This document shows, in pieces, positions 1 to 9,504 of a DNA stretch of 45,989 nt. Position 1 is the stretch's first letter; each line of letters starts with the position of its first letter. The notes under the pieces were generated by a model. It saw only the letters and a program-made list of their open reading frames with translations. It was not told the origin of the DNA and ran no database searches. The DNA is from an uncultured Lachnospiraceae bacterium (GTDB lineage: Bacteria; Bacillota; Clostridia; Lachnospirales; Lachnospiraceae). The translations under genes were made by a program, and so were the position numbers. The stretch covers positions 1-45,989 of the forward strand of contig CATOJY010000027.1 of the NCBI GenBank assembly GCA_951800685.1, written 5' to 3'.

Positions 1-2
1 TG

Positions 3-119
3 TATCTGGCAATGATGGATATCACAAAAAAATGGACAGGCCATAGACAGGACTGGGGCCAGATCCATTCCCAGTTAGAGATCTATTTTGAGGAGCGGCT
101 TTCCGGCCGGAATCTGTAA
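3..119 (+). CDS. IS256-family transposase, C-terminal fragment
   Basis: The frame is open from the window edge and ends at TAA 117-119, giving 38 residues. It contains YLAMMDITKKWT followed by a W-x-Q-I-x-x-Q-L-x-I-x-F-E-E-R-L pattern. This is the typical end of mutator/IS256 transposases, just past the catalytic DDE core. The rest of the gene lies upstream of the window, so it is unknown whether the transposase is intact. It would act on the terminal repeats of its own element. I recognised the family from the tail alone, so the family is fairly sure and the subtype unknown. Confidence 0.7.
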   Translation, partial: YLAMMDITKKWTGHRQDWGQIHSQLEIYFEERLSGRNL

Positions 120-143
120 CGGGAAAAATCCTGCCAGCTTTTA

Positions 144-171
144 TTGACAGCATGGAAACAGCCTGTATAAT
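144..171 (+). promoter_or_regulatory. Consensus sigma-A promoter just after the transposase
   Basis: TTGACA (144-149) and TATAAT (166-171) are both perfect and separated by 16 bases. The promoter reads rightwards out of the IS end. A start near 178 would put the hairpin at 179-213 at the very 5' end of the transcript. Function is inferred only from the sequence match. Confidence 0.5.
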
Positions 172-178
172 ACAGGGT

Positions 179-213
179 AAGGGGCGGAGCCCGAAATCCG
201 GCATCCGCCCCTT
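179..213 (+). repeat. Ten-bp perfect stem-loop in the IS256 tail
   Basis: AAGGGGCGGA pairs exactly with TCCGCCCCTT across a 15-base loop. There is no T run on the plus strand, so it is not a standard terminator. It may shield the IS from outside transcription or form the 5' end of RNA from the promoter at 144-171. Confidence 0.5.
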
Positions 214-273
214 AAGTAACTATTAACCTATCTTATATCAGTTTTTGAGTTTACACAAAACTTGAAACGCTCT

Positions 274-314
274 CGGCGTTTCCGTTATCCCTGTATTGGG
301 ATAGAGAAACGCCG
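274..314. repeat. Interrupted inverted repeat next to the IS end
   Basis: CGGCGTTT (274-281) pairs with AAACGCCG (307-314), and inside it TATCCC pairs with GGGATA. This makes a long imperfect hairpin directly at the presumed IS boundary. No T run follows. It belongs to a gene-poor stretch (215-775) in which I see no intact gene. Confidence 0.4.
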
Positions 315-497
315 CGTCTGCGTCGTATTTAGCTTCATTTGTTCTTTCTCAAGGTTGTGTACTGCTGTTTGGTCTCGCAGGACTCCGAGTGGCATAGCAA
401 GGCTCTTTGCCTCAAAAGTAGTAAATTGATCGTAAATCCTGCGTGTATACCTGTAAAGCAAGGTTTTTCGAAATAATCAGTTATTCATGAAAAACAT

Positions 498-626
498 TTA
501 GCTTTGATCCAACCTTAACCAGAAATTAGTCCATTCCTGATCGTTAAGCGATTCCAGATACTGTCCATATCTTGCAATGCTCCATCCATGGGTAGTAAAT
601 AAATCCGGAAGCTGATTTGCCGCATC
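498..626 (-). pseudogene. Short remnant frame, C-terminal fragment of an unknown protein
   Basis: Between a TAA at 627-629 and a TAA at 498-500 lies an open frame of 42 codons. It reads protein-like, with HGWSIARYGQYLES and ending WTNFWLRLDQS. There is no start codon or ribosome binding site. I do not recognise the family. It lies in decayed sequence between the IS end and the small membrane gene, so I infer a gene remnant, but chance cannot be excluded. Confidence 0.3.
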
Positions 627-775
627 TTAGTCTTCATCAATTTAACCTTACATAATTGTAAGTTACAAAACATAAACTGTAAGCTAAATCAATGGCTGCA
701 AAGCTTCCTATTTGATATCCTAATTTCAGTAAAGAAAATACCTCACGGTAATACAAAGAAAAGGAGATATAAAAT

Positions 776-955
776 ATGAAAAAAGGATTATTCATCACAG
801 CAGCTCTCATGGTAGCAATTATTATAATACGTATGATTCTTTCACTCACTGTCAGTGAGCAGGTTGCAGAAGTGTTCTGCAGAGTATCATTCTCTTTTTT
901 GCTCTTTTATTCCATTGTCAGAATTTCGAAAAACAAAGTCAAAGCAGCCATATAG
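776..955 (+). CDS. Small hydrophobic membrane protein (59 aa)
   Basis: ATG at 776 follows an AAGGAG Shine-Dalgarno sequence with good spacing, and the frame stops at TAG 953-955. The 59 residues start MKKG. They show two hydrophobic segments, about residues 5-24 (rich in Ile, Val and Ala) and 37-50, with a short acidic linker and a lysine-rich tail (KNKVK). That suggests a two-helix membrane peptide with basic ends inside. It is the only plus-strand gene between the IS fragment and the end of the large minus-strand locus. I do not recognise a family. Type I toxin, immunity or stress peptides have this look, but there is no direct support. Confidence 0.55.
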   Translation: MKKGLFITAALMVAIIIIRMILSLTVSEQVAEVFCRVSFSFLLFYSIVRISKNKVKAAI

Positions 956-1031
956 AGGCTCATTTTCCATTCATGCCCACAAACTTTGCAATCTGTATGA
1001 TCACAGCATCATCCATAAACATTGTTCATAC

Positions 1032-1068
1032 AAAAAGCCCCGCGAACCTGGAATCCGGGTTCACGGGA
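1032..1068 (-). terminator. Rho-independent terminator closing the T7SS locus
   Basis: On the minus strand a GC-rich stem (1038-1048 with 1058-1067, loop TGGAATCC with one G-U pair) is followed by CTTTTTG. It lies 26 bases after the stop of the last locus gene (1094), so it most likely ends the long minus-strand transcript. Confidence 0.75.
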
Positions 1069-1093
1069 CTTAAAAGCATTCTATCATTTCATT

Positions 1094-2356
1094 TTATTCA
1101 TACGCACTGTATAATTCCTGTATCTGATCTGCATCCAGTACTTGATCCCATATTTTGACATCATCAAATGCTACAGGATATAACTGATCCCAACAGTTAA
1201 TGCCCAAATATACATTGAACTCGTCAGCATTCATCGTATCTGGTACAATGTCACCTTCTCCCACATACTTCCCTGCCACATACAAAGTGCCAAGAAGTCT
1301 GCCCTGCTTACTTCCCTGCTTAGATCCATCCACAGTAAACGCAATGTGATACCACACTTTTGGCTCAACGCTATTTGGCATGGACTGCCCTGGCCTGACC
1401 TCAAAAGAATCTTCCGTCTGTGTCCGCTCAGAACTGATGATTGGCGCTACGGAGGCCCCATCCGTTTTTTGTCCCAGCCATAATCGTACCCGTTTATTTG
1501 AGTCAAACAGATCATGTCCGATATGAATGAATGGTGACCAGTCATACAGCTCATCCGCCTTCATCCAAAAAGCGATTGTATAGGAATCTCCCACGCGCTC
1601 CACATCACTCAGCTTGATTCCGTATGTTCCATCCAAATACACCGCTTTATCTTCTATTCCGCGTACATACTGCGGCTCAATATCATCTGTCTCCTCCGGC
1701 TCCGTATCGGGATCCTTTCTAACTACCACTTCGGCATTGTCCAGCCTTTCATCAAAGGAATAGGAATAGACCGCTTTAGGAATGTTCTCCAGAATCGTAT
1801 CTCCAACCACCTCATTGGTATCTGAAACTACACCCTCTTCCTGCGTAGTCTCAGTCTCCTCTGTAGCCTGTTCTGTACTCTGTGTCTCTTCTCCTTCCTG
1901 TTCTCCCTCCTCTGTCTGTGTTATTTCCTCTGTACTCTCTGATTCCTCTATCTGGTCTGGCTCCACGCCGTCGCCGCTTTTCAAAATCTTAAGATAGTAG
2001 AACCCCATACCCACTGCCACTAAAACCAGTACAGCTAACACAATGCACAAGATAATGGTCAGTTTCCTATTTTCCCGCTCTTCCTCTCTTGTCTCCTTGG
2101 TCATCACTATGTTGGATGGAAGGTTTGATGCTGTCGGCTGATTTAACCCCTGTACTGGCTGCACATTCTGCAATGGCACTGATGTCTGCTGTACTTTTTC
2201 CTTCGTCTTCTTCTCATGTTTCTGCGGTTTAGGTGGTTTCACAGAATCAACCTGGCCGCCTGGCGTTACCCCAGTAAGCGGTTTAACCGGATTACCACAC
2301 CCACCGCAAAATTTCGCCCCCTCCGGAATTTGCTTCCCACATTTTGGACAAAACAT
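1094..2356 (-). CDS. Zinc-ribbon, single-TM protein with LamG-like outer domain
   Basis: The 420-residue protein begins MFCPKCGKQIP. The start is set by GGAGGG seven bases upstream of ATG 2356; an in-frame ATG nine codons earlier lacks such a site. Residues 2-24 form a CxxC...CxxCG zinc ribbon. Residues about 95-125 hold a basic stretch and one TM helix (TIILCIVLAVLVLVAVGMGF). A Glu/Thr-rich stalk follows. The last ~220 residues match the concanavalin/LamG jellyroll pattern (KAVYLDG, YTIAFWMKAD, WYHIAFTVDG, LYVAGKYVGEG, FDDVKIWDQVL). The predicted layout is ribbon inside, LamG outside, perhaps binding glycans or wall polymers. It is the last gene of the T7SS locus and shares its N-terminal plan with four upstream neighbours. 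Ligand and role are unknown. Confidence 0.85.
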   Translation of the reverse strand: MFCPKCGKQIPEGAKFCGGCGNPVKPLTGVTPGGQVDSVKPPKPQKHEKKTKEKVQQTSVPLQNVQPVQGLNQPTASNLPSNIVMTKETREEERENRKLTIILCIVLAVLVLVAVGMGFYYLKILKSGDGVEPDQIEESESTEEITQTEEGEQEGEETQSTEQATEETETTQEEGVVSDTNEVVGDTILENIPKAVYSYSFDERLDNAEVVVRKDPDTEPEETDDIEPQYVRGIEDKAVYLDGTYGIKLSDVERVGDSYTIAFWMKADELYDWSPFIHIGHDLFDSNKRVRLWLGQKTDGASVAPIISSERTQTEDSFEVRPGQSMPNSVEPKVWYHIAFTVDGSKQGSKQGRLLGTLYVAGKYVGEGDIVPDTMNADEFNVYLGINCWDQLYPVAFDDVKIWDQVLDADQIQELYSAYE

Positions 2357-2498
2357 GTTCTTTCCCTCCATTCTAATTCCCATTCATATCGCAAGCCTGT
2401 TTACGATACTGCTTAAATAAAAATTGAAAACTCTCTGATTGTTCAACCTATATGCCTTGAATCGATATCTTTTATATCTCTTTTGCCGATGCGTCAAG

Positions 2499-4160
2499 TC
2501 AATAAAAGAAGTTTCTCAGCCCTACAAAATTATCTCCTACATAGAATAAATCTTCAAACAACTCACTGCTGTCCCTCAAATCTTCTGCCAAATCCTCGAA
2601 ATCATCTTCCTCCGCGCCGCCAAGATCAAATTCTGTACCACTGTATTTTTGAATTTCCACATCTTTCTTAATATATATCATCAAGATGTCATCATCCATC
2701 AAGGAATCTCCGTCAAACTCAAGTTCTTCCAGCTCAAACGAAGCCTCTGAACCGGAAAATTTATAAATACCCTCCATGAAACATTCAATCCAGCCATCAT
2801 CATACTCCAGGGAAACCGCACCAGATTTCTTGTCGTAGGTAATCGTGATATAATCACCCGACTCCGCCTCAATATTGATCGTCTCGACACTGCCCTTTTT
2901 CCGGCTGCTTATCTCCGACTCAGCATAGGTATCTCCGTCATCCTGCAGTGAGAGCAGAATATTCTGCATCCTGTAATCCCCACCTTGAAACTCGATGACC
3001 AATTCTCGATCCTTATAATCATCCATCTCTATTATCACAGCTGCCAGTTTTTTCTTATACAGATAAAAAGTGAGCTCTAAGTCAAAGTCATCGTCCTCTA
3101 TCTCATCAATCAAATCTTCCAGGCTGTCCGCAAACTCATCTGCCAAATCCTCTGGCATTTTTCGTGTCATAATTTCCCCGGCGTATTCCACAAAGTGGAC
3201 TACATTCTTTTCGTCTATTCTGACCTTATAGCCTTTGCACTCCCTGCCTTTCCCATCCACTTTGAATTCTTTTGCCTTTGCGGCTTTGAATTCCAGTTCC
3301 TCACTCACCTTAAGCAATGCAGTCACCAGTTCTTTTTGAAGTTCTTTGGCACCGCCTTGATCCGAAGTGATACTCTCCAACATGGAGTTCAACTGCTCAA
3401 TTTCTTTCTTCCTCAGCAGCTCACACAGATAACCATCATTTTCTTTCTTAGGATCATATGTAAACACATAATCCCATTCTGAAATTGCAGCCCGGAATAC
3501 CCCAGAATGTACACCACACAGCAAATCCAATTCCTCGCCGTCCAGATCTGCTGTCAGGTAAATCTGTTTATCAGCCGTCTGATTTCTGAACTCACCGCTC
3601 ACCGTATCTCCATCAACTTCCATCATAAGCCCCATGGTATAGTGGCTCCCCAAAAGGATGTCCCCAGCCGCCTTGATCTCCTTAACAATCTCTGGTGTTT
3701 CTTCCATCGTTGCAACGACAGCCCGAATCACCTTGCTCCTGGGATCCATAGTGATACTTCGCACCACCGTCACAATAACCACCAGAGCAAATACTGCCGC
3801 AACTGCACAAACACCGACCACAAGCCCTTTCTTTTTCTTTACTTGCTCCCACATCGGCTGCTGATTCCCTTGTATCCTCTGGTTGGGATTACTGATACTA
3901 TATACAGCACCGTGAAGCGGCATCCCACATTCTCTGCAAAACGTATCCTCCACACTGTTTTCCGTTCCACAGTTCGGGCAAAATCTTTTGTGGACGTTCT
4001 GCCCTTGACCAGTTTCCTCTTTCGGTTCTGGTCCCTCTGGTTCTTGTATTGCACGCGGTTCCTCTGTCATCTGCGTAGTATCATCCTGCAATTTGTCTCC
4101 GCAGTTTGGACAAAACATCCCGCCTTCTGGTACTTCCATACCACATTGTTTGCAAAACAT
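2499..4160 (-). CDS. Double zinc-ribbon, single-TM protein with unknown outer domain
   Basis: The 553-residue protein has two N-terminal CxxCG ribbons (starting MFCKQCGMEVP and RFCPNCGTENS), a Gln-rich linker, a TM helix near residues 113-136 and a ~410-residue C-terminal region. That outer region is very acidic, with alternating beta-like patterns (for example LTADLDGEELDL) and Asp/Glu runs near the end. I do not recognise its fold. The start lies after a good GGAGGGTGTGAG sequence. It sits between the amidase lipoprotein and the LamG protein. The shared ribbon suggests a common cytoplasmic partner or dimerisation surface for these proteins (inference). Confidence 0.8.
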   Translation of the reverse strand: MFCKQCGMEVPEGGMFCPNCGDKLQDDTTQMTEEPRAIQEPEGPEPKEETGQGQNVHKRFCPNCGTENSVEDTFCRECGMPLHGAVYSISNPNQRIQGNQQPMWEQVKKKKGLVVGVCAVAAVFALVVIVTVVRSITMDPRSKVIRAVVATMEETPEIVKEIKAAGDILLGSHYTMGLMMEVDGDTVSGEFRNQTADKQIYLTADLDGEELDLLCGVHSGVFRAAISEWDYVFTYDPKKENDGYLCELLRKKEIEQLNSMLESITSDQGGAKELQKELVTALLKVSEELEFKAAKAKEFKVDGKGRECKGYKVRIDEKNVVHFVEYAGEIMTRKMPEDLADEFADSLEDLIDEIEDDDFDLELTFYLYKKKLAAVIIEMDDYKDRELVIEFQGGDYRMQNILLSLQDDGDTYAESEISSRKKGSVETINIEAESGDYITITYDKKSGAVSLEYDDGWIECFMEGIYKFSGSEASFELEELEFDGDSLMDDDILMIYIKKDVEIQKYSGTEFDLGGAEEDDFEDLAEDLRDSSELFEDLFYVGDNFVGLRNFFY

Positions 4161-4230
4161 CTCACACCCTCCTCATCTTTATTATTTTCCTAAGCTGCTT
4201 ATGAAATCCCTCCATTGCTGTCAGATCCTC

Positions 4231-5370
4231 TCAAGACTCAGTTTTGGCATGTTGCTCTCTTTCCTCAAAATATTGGTCCAATCCGTCAGCAATACCACGC
4301 ACGATCTTCCACTGGTATTCCTCCGTCTGCATGGCCAGATCCTCTTTTTCATTGGTCATATAGCCCATCTCTATGATCGTGACAGGAACCTTACACCAGT
4401 TAATACCACTCATGGTATCCGTCTCCCACACTTTTTCTTTCACAGCGCCTGTCTCCATGGTCATTGCATCGAGAATCTTTTCAGACAACGCCCTGCTGCC
4501 CTCATAGATCTCTCCACAATAGGGGTTATCTGCAGTGGGGCAGATGGTCATCATTCCCTGTACCGATGGATTCTCTGATCCATTCGCATGAATACGCAAA
4601 AATGCATCTGCATCTGCCTCATTTGCAATCTGTGCCCGCTCACTGTTGCTGATGTTTACATCATTCTCCCGGCGGACCATAATAACGTCATATCCTCTCT
4701 CCTGCAATTCCTGCTCCAGTTTCAAAGACACTGCGAGTGTCAGTTCATACTCATTCACGCCGCTGGCCACACCGCTGGTTCCCGAAGCTACCTTGGCTTT
4801 CCTCTCCTCGGCACCAGGAGCAACCGGTTCTTTTTCATTGTTTCCTTTCTGTTGGTGTCCTGCATCGATGACAATGCATTTCCCGGAAACACGCCCGCTA
4901 TCACTGTCTTCAGGTTCTGTTGATACCACAGTCTCTACCTTAACACTTTTGGCATATTCCCGACTAATAAAGGCATCCTGTCCCATATACTCAATCTGAT
5001 ACCACTCATCGTTCTGGCCAATCAGAGGGAAACTTTCTTCCCGATATGCTTTGCCAATCACCGAGGATCCCTCTCCCGTGGAAGGATAATCCCGCACATT
5101 CACCTCATCTGCTGTCACCTGCACCTGCTCTGTAAATACGACTTTCTGCTGATCATCAGCCGTGTCTGTTTCCTCACCATTTCCAGGATCTTGGAGTAAA
5201 TCCTCTTCCTCAGCGTCACCTTCTCCTGTTTCCTCCTCTTCCCATCCAACAGCCGCCGTATCTTCTACTCTCTCAGCCGCCGTCTTATCATCTGTCACTT
5301 TCCTGTGGGATGTACACCCTGTCAGCATACAGAGCACTACCACCAGCATAAAATAAACTGTCTTCTTCAT
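4231..5370 (-). CDS. N-acetylmuramoyl-L-alanine amidase lipoprotein (Amidase_3 with SH3b)
   Basis: This is a 379-residue enzyme that would cut the bond between MurNAc and L-Ala in peptidoglycan outside the membrane. A lipoprotein signal ends in the lipobox LTGC (Cys19). An acidic linker leads to an SH3b-like domain (about 80-143) and then Amidase_3 (164-370). The expected zinc ligands are visible: His172 in IDAGH, Glu207 in NEYEL and His261 in RIHANG, with catalytic Glu334 in IIEMGYMTN. It is the only surface protein of this block without a zinc ribbon, being anchored by lipid instead. Five bases separate its start from the stop of the upstream VWA protein. It could open the wall for secretion or act on target walls; both are inference. 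Confidence 0.92.
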   Translation of the reverse strand: MKKTVYFMLVVVLCMLTGCTSHRKVTDDKTAAERVEDTAAVGWEEEETGEGDAEEEDLLQDPGNGEETDTADDQQKVVFTEQVQVTADEVNVRDYPSTGEGSSVIGKAYREESFPLIGQNDEWYQIEYMGQDAFISREYAKSVKVETVVSTEPEDSDSGRVSGKCIVIDAGHQQKGNNEKEPVAPGAEERKAKVASGTSGVASGVNEYELTLAVSLKLEQELQERGYDVIMVRRENDVNISNSERAQIANEADADAFLRIHANGSENPSVQGMMTICPTADNPYCGEIYEGSRALSEKILDAMTMETGAVKEKVWETDTMSGINWCKVPVTIIEMGYMTNEKEDLAMQTEEYQWKIVRGIADGLDQYFEEREQHAKTES

Positions 5371-5375
5371 AATCC

Positions 5376-7175
5376 TTAATATTCTATATCCTCCTGATCG
5401 ATGACTTCTTGTACCAGTCTCATATTCTCCCGCAAAATATCTGTGTCGCGATAATTTTGCATCTGGGCCATCGCGTTTTTAATCACCGCTTTACTTAGGG
5501 CAAGATCATAATCCGACAACAGTTCATCCGATGCATTGGGATAGATATCGCTGTTATCCATAATATATTTCTCATAGTTACTGATGAATTCAACATTCTG
5601 AATTTCCAATTTCGTCAAAGGACTCGGCGAAATCTTGTCAAAGTCATCTGGTGAGTATTTTTCCGGAAGGTTCAGATACCACTCTTTGGCATAAAACCAT
5701 TGATTCAGCGCCGTATCCCTGAACTGCCTTCCGTGCCTTGCAAAAATCTCATTTCTGGCAATGCGAAGCTGCGCCAGGCTAAGACCATTTAAGTCCTCTT
5801 CCGTCACTTCCTCCTGACTGGAAAAATCTAGCATATAATCCATGTCCATGTAATCTGCTGCAAAGGCACCGCTGATATCGGACTGTGGTACATATTCTTT
5901 TGTATAGGTACCATAGAATTCAGTAGTGTCTGACGTTTCCAGAACAATATCCCTGAATTGGTTCCTGTGTCCCGTGTCCGTGGAGGTATACTTAAATACA
6001 TAATAATCCTGCTGCTCTTCATAGATGGTTAAATAGATATCTGTTAGAATGTCTTCCAAATCCGTCACATTTGCAGAATAATACTCCCCGGAACACTGTG
6101 ACGCCAGAGACCTTAAAGCATCCGCATCGTATTCCTCGCCGATTCCGATGATAAAAACAGGTATACTGGTATTCTGTGACATGGTTACCACATCCTCAAA
6201 ACTATAGCTGCTGGCATTTTCCATGCCGTCCGTAAATCCAATGACGCACTTAACCCCGGATTCATAATATGTCTGATAGAGACCGGCATACAACGCATCA
6301 TACAGCGCAGTGCCACCCCACGGATCGATATTGTCAATTGCTGCCGTCAGAAGGTCCTCCTGTCTCGTGAAATCCTGTCCTAGATACACATAATCATCGA
6401 AGGAGATGATCTCAACCTGATCGCCCTGGTCTAGTTTCATTTTGGCAATCAATGCTTTGGCGGCATTCTTAGCCTGATCCATTTTGTTCCAATCAATCAT
6501 ACTGCCGCTGGCATCCAGGACCAGATTGACACTAATGGTATCTTCATTGAGTACCTTATAAACTTCATTGATCGTGACGTCCATAACTTTTCCGCCCTCA
6601 CCGATCTCCTGTATTGTGAAATCGGAGGCGTCCAGTCCATCCACAACGTTATTGCTTTCATCGACAATACTCGCGTAGAATGTCACCTCAGGGAAATTGG
6701 AATTATCCACCTGACGGATGTTTAAGTTGATTGCCTGCCTCTCTTCTATGGGTATACTTTCCTGAGGTTCCTCCCCTTTGGCTTCCTCCTGCTCCTCCGC
6801 TTCTTCATCCTCATCATCAGATTTTCCGACATACTCTCTGTCATCCTCATCATCTCCTGCACCTGAGAACTCCTTGTCGGATTGATAACTACCTATGAAG
6901 TAATAGGCGCCGCCGCCAAGCCCAGCGATCAGTAACACCAACAAAATAACCAATACAGCCGTCAATGCTTTTGAGCTGCCCCGCTCCTTTGTCTTCGCTG
7001 GTCCATCAGCTCCCAGCTTCACAGATCCCGCCAGCTCTGGCGGTGGAAATACCGGTATTTCTACTCTAGGCTGGGCAGCCTGAGGCATTTCCCCGTTTTG
7101 TTGTACGGGTGTTCCGCATTTGGTACAGAATTTTGCGCCATCATCAAGTTGCCCACCACATTTCATACAAAACAT
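5376..7175 (-). CDS. Zinc-ribbon, single-TM VWA protein with YARHG domain
   Basis: The 599-residue protein has a zinc ribbon at 3-21 ([10 protein letters not shown]...FCTKCGTPV), a TM helix at about 70-93 and a very acidic stalk to about 140. A von Willebrand A domain (about 215-385) has an intact MIDAS: DASGSM at 221-226, Thr289 in GGTALYD and Asp316 in TDGMEN. A YARHG domain (about 462-510) contains [16 protein letters not shown] and WFYAKEWY. Metal-dependent adhesion or protein assembly on the outer face is expected from the VWA family. YARHG domains are known in extracellular, wall-associated Firmicutes proteins, but their ligand is unclear. It is tightly spaced with its neighbours. The complete MIDAS contrasts with the altered one in the VWA-FHA protein at 14199. 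Confidence 0.9.
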   Translation of the reverse strand: MFCMKCGGQLDDGAKFCTKCGTPVQQNGEMPQAAQPRVEIPVFPPPELAGSVKLGADGPAKTKERGSSKALTAVLVILLVLLIAGLGGGAYYFIGSYQSDKEFSGAGDDEDDREYVGKSDDEDEEAEEQEEAKGEEPQESIPIEERQAINLNIRQVDNSNFPEVTFYASIVDESNNVVDGLDASDFTIQEIGEGGKVMDVTINEVYKVLNEDTISVNLVLDASGSMIDWNKMDQAKNAAKALIAKMKLDQGDQVEIISFDDYVYLGQDFTRQEDLLTAAIDNIDPWGGTALYDALYAGLYQTYYESGVKCVIGFTDGMENASSYSFEDVVTMSQNTSIPVFIIGIGEEYDADALRSLASQCSGEYYSANVTDLEDILTDIYLTIYEEQQDYYVFKYTSTDTGHRNQFRDIVLETSDTTEFYGTYTKEYVPQSDISGAFAADYMDMDYMLDFSSQEEVTEEDLNGLSLAQLRIARNEIFARHGRQFRDTALNQWFYAKEWYLNLPEKYSPDDFDKISPSPLTKLEIQNVEFISNYEKYIMDNSDIYPNASDELLSDYDLALSKAVIKNAMAQMQNYRDTDILRENMRLVQEVIDQEDIEY

Positions 7176-7187
7176 TTGTTACGCTCC

Positions 7188-9482
7188 TTAGAATATAATA
7201 TTGGTTACATCCGAATCAATGTGTTTTACGTTCTTTCCGTCGTATACATTCAAATCACCACGGTACTTCTTGAAATTATAATCTGTCAGAAATACCACCT
7301 TATTGGAATCAAATATTCCGTAGCCGCCTGTCGGAGCCACATCATCTGCAATCTCTATATCTTTACCATTCTGGTATAAATGCAGTGTGCCTTCTTCCTT
7401 ATTCTTATCCATATCTGTCAAGTAAAGAAGCGTTTCCCCGTCCCAGACTCTACATGAACCGACCTCTTCGGCTATCTTTGTGTCTCCATAGTACAGTTCT
7501 TCTTCCTCATTCATATAGCAGATTTCATCCATGGCGTAGGAAACCACCCATGCAAGCTCATCTGTGACCAGCTCCAAAGAAGCATCCTTCCGTCCATAAT
7601 CAAAGCTGTATAATTTTCTTTCCTCAATGCCCGAATCGGCTATATAAAGAATCTTTTTCTCTTCATTTGCCATAGCAGCAACATAGGAACTAAAATATTC
7701 ATCTTCGCTTTCGTATCCTTCTATCTCATGAACTTCCCCATTCTCTATGTACAGTAATTGTCTTCCAGCCTCTAATTGTTTCATGAGTTCCTGCTGTATT
7801 TCATAATAGTCAATACCAGCGAAAGCAGACAATCTTGTCTCCTCAATTTTTTCCTGCTCTATATTGTATACATACATCAGCGCATTGTCTACTGCTGCGC
7901 TTCCATATACGGACTCTCCGTACTGCTTCAAGACTGTCAGAACTTTATTGCTCTCTTCTGTGGCATCCTCATAATAATAGATATCACATTCCTCCATCGA
8001 TAACAGATCACTCTCAAGTCTGTCCCGCAGATAGTCTCTCTCCTCCTTCTGCTCGTATTTCTCCCACTCCTCATAATAACTGTCGTCAATCTCTACGCTC
8101 TGCTGCCTCCCCCAGAAGCTGTCCTTATAGGTTACTCTCTGATAGTCTTCAAGGTTAGGCTCTACCATCTGCTGGTCTGACGCCAGACAATCATCATCAA
8201 CCAAATCATAAAAACTTAGGCTTGGCGACTCCTCCATTTTCACATAATACACCTTAAGACTGCCATTAATGTCATAGACGTAGGCGGCAAACACATCCGA
8301 CGCTATTTTTTCCTTTTCTTCCATGCCTTTCATCACATACAGCTTATCCTCTTTTTGGTATACAATCTTATTAAAGTCATCTGAAGCTGCATAGATCCGC
8401 AGGACATCCGAATCCAATTTAATTTTATCCGATTTTAACCCAATATCCTGTACATACAACCTGTTATCATCGAGCCACATAATATAGTTTTCGTCAGCAG
8501 AAACGCTCATGTTTGATACACCTGATGCGATTTTCTCCGATTCGCCCTTATGATACAGATACAGTTTGCAGTCTATATGATCCTTTATGTAGGCCACTCT
8601 GTCATTCCCAATTATTTTATATTCTGTCACATGAGAATCTATTTTCTCCCCTTCCGCCTTTTTGCTTCCAAGCTTCTTTCGATAGAGGTCGAATCCATCC
8701 TCATCAATTTTTTGCGGATAATATACATATTGATGATTGGAAGAATATTGAACCAGACCGTAGGTAGAATAATTACTTTCATCCTTATCTTCAAACACCC
8801 GATCTCCAACCACCATCGGCTCATATTTGTTTTTACGTGCCATCGTCAGTTCGTTATCCTTAACATACATGACAAAATCCAGCTCCTCATCTCCGGATGT
8901 CATCCCGCCCAGGATACGCGGCACAAACACGATCCCCAGTCCAATGACTGCAAGTACTCCGCCAACGGCACCTGCAATCTTCCACGCAGATTTTTTGTGG
9001 GCCTTGCCAGGCATATCTGCACCGCCCATTTTCTCTGCTGCATTCCCAAAGAACATACCGCACTGCTGACAGAACAAATCATTCATTCCGTTGGCCGTAC
9101 CACAGTTAGGACAGAACTTCTTCTGTTCCATACCTTCAGGAACCACCACTGCTGTTCCTGCTTCTGATACTCCCGTAGGGGATATTTCCACTGTCTCGAC
9201 TGTCGCTGTTCCGTTTGGCATAGCTTCCGCCGGCTCCACTGTCTCACCTTCCCCTGTCGGTTCCGCCGGTTGTACCGGTTCTGCTGCCTCTGCTGCCACA
9301 TCCGCCGGTTCTGCTGCCCCAGGATGCGCCGCCTGCTGCTCCTGAAAACCAGTTTCCTCCTGCAGGATGACTGTCTTATCGTCGCCGTCATATCCTGCAT
9401 CTTCCAAAATTACCTTTGCTCCGCAGTTTAAACAGAACAAGGCATCCTTTGTCAATTCGCTGCCACATTGTTTACAAAACAT
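7188..9482 (-). CDS. Double zinc-ribbon, single-TM protein with propeller-like outer domain
   Basis: I place the start at ATG 9482 (MFCKQCGSELTK), preceded by AGGAGG; a longer frame would run into the upstream gene. The result is 764 residues. A first ribbon is followed by a Pro/Glu/Ala-rich linker, a second ribbon (KFCPNCGTANG...FCQQCG) and a TM helix (AGAVGGVLAVIGLGIVFV). The ~530-residue outer part contains repeated short units such as YVYYPQ, MWLDDNRLYV, KIVYQKEDKLYV, KILYIADSG and VVFLTDYNF. These are typical of WD40/TolB-like or DUF5050-type beta-propellers, so I propose a propeller. No catalytic motif is seen. It may be a sensor or protein-binding platform of the locus. Confidence 0.82.
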   Translation of the reverse strand: MFCKQCGSELTKDALFCLNCGAKVILEDAGYDGDDKTVILQEETGFQEQQAAHPGAAEPADVAAEAAEPVQPAEPTGEGETVEPAEAMPNGTATVETVEISPTGVSEAGTAVVVPEGMEQKKFCPNCGTANGMNDLFCQQCGMFFGNAAEKMGGADMPGKAHKKSAWKIAGAVGGVLAVIGLGIVFVPRILGGMTSGDEELDFVMYVKDNELTMARKNKYEPMVVGDRVFEDKDESNYSTYGLVQYSSNHQYVYYPQKIDEDGFDLYRKKLGSKKAEGEKIDSHVTEYKIIGNDRVAYIKDHIDCKLYLYHKGESEKIASGVSNMSVSADENYIMWLDDNRLYVQDIGLKSDKIKLDSDVLRIYAASDDFNKIVYQKEDKLYVMKGMEEKEKIASDVFAAYVYDINGSLKVYYVKMEESPSLSFYDLVDDDCLASDQQMVEPNLEDYQRVTYKDSFWGRQQSVEIDDSYYEEWEKYEQKEERDYLRDRLESDLLSMEECDIYYYEDATEESNKVLTVLKQYGESVYGSAAVDNALMYVYNIEQEKIEETRLSAFAGIDYYEIQQELMKQLEAGRQLLYIENGEVHEIEGYESEDEYFSSYVAAMANEEKKILYIADSGIEERKLYSFDYGRKDASLELVTDELAWVVSYAMDEICYMNEEEELYYGDTKIAEEVGSCRVWDGETLLYLTDMDKNKEEGTLHLYQNGKDIEIADDVAPTGGYGIFDSNKVVFLTDYNFKKYRGDLNVYDGKNVKHIDSDVTNIIF

Positions 9483-9504
9483 TTTTTTCCTCCTCATCTG
9501 TAAA

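Larger units (their letters stand above)
1..274 (+). mobile_element. Right end of an IS256-family insertion sequence (partial)
   Basis: The segment holds the C-terminus of a mutator-type transposase (3-119). About 130 bases later comes a sequence at about 248-274 containing TTTACACAA, which resembles the terminal inverted repeat of IS256-family elements (known from the family). The left end lies outside the window, so the matching repeat and the target duplication could not be checked. The exact boundary near 274 is an estimate. Confidence 0.6.

Noticed and set aside
3507..4193. Plus-strand frame of 228 codons opposite the 2499-4160 gene
   Set aside because: It lies wholly within the zinc-ribbon gene on the other strand, apart from its last 33 bases, and reads low-complexity (Ser/His/Pro/Phe). 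A shadow of the real frame.
8550..9167. Plus-strand frame of 205 codons opposite the 7188 gene
   Set aside because: No ribosome site, and it overlaps fully the clearly coding minus-strand protein.
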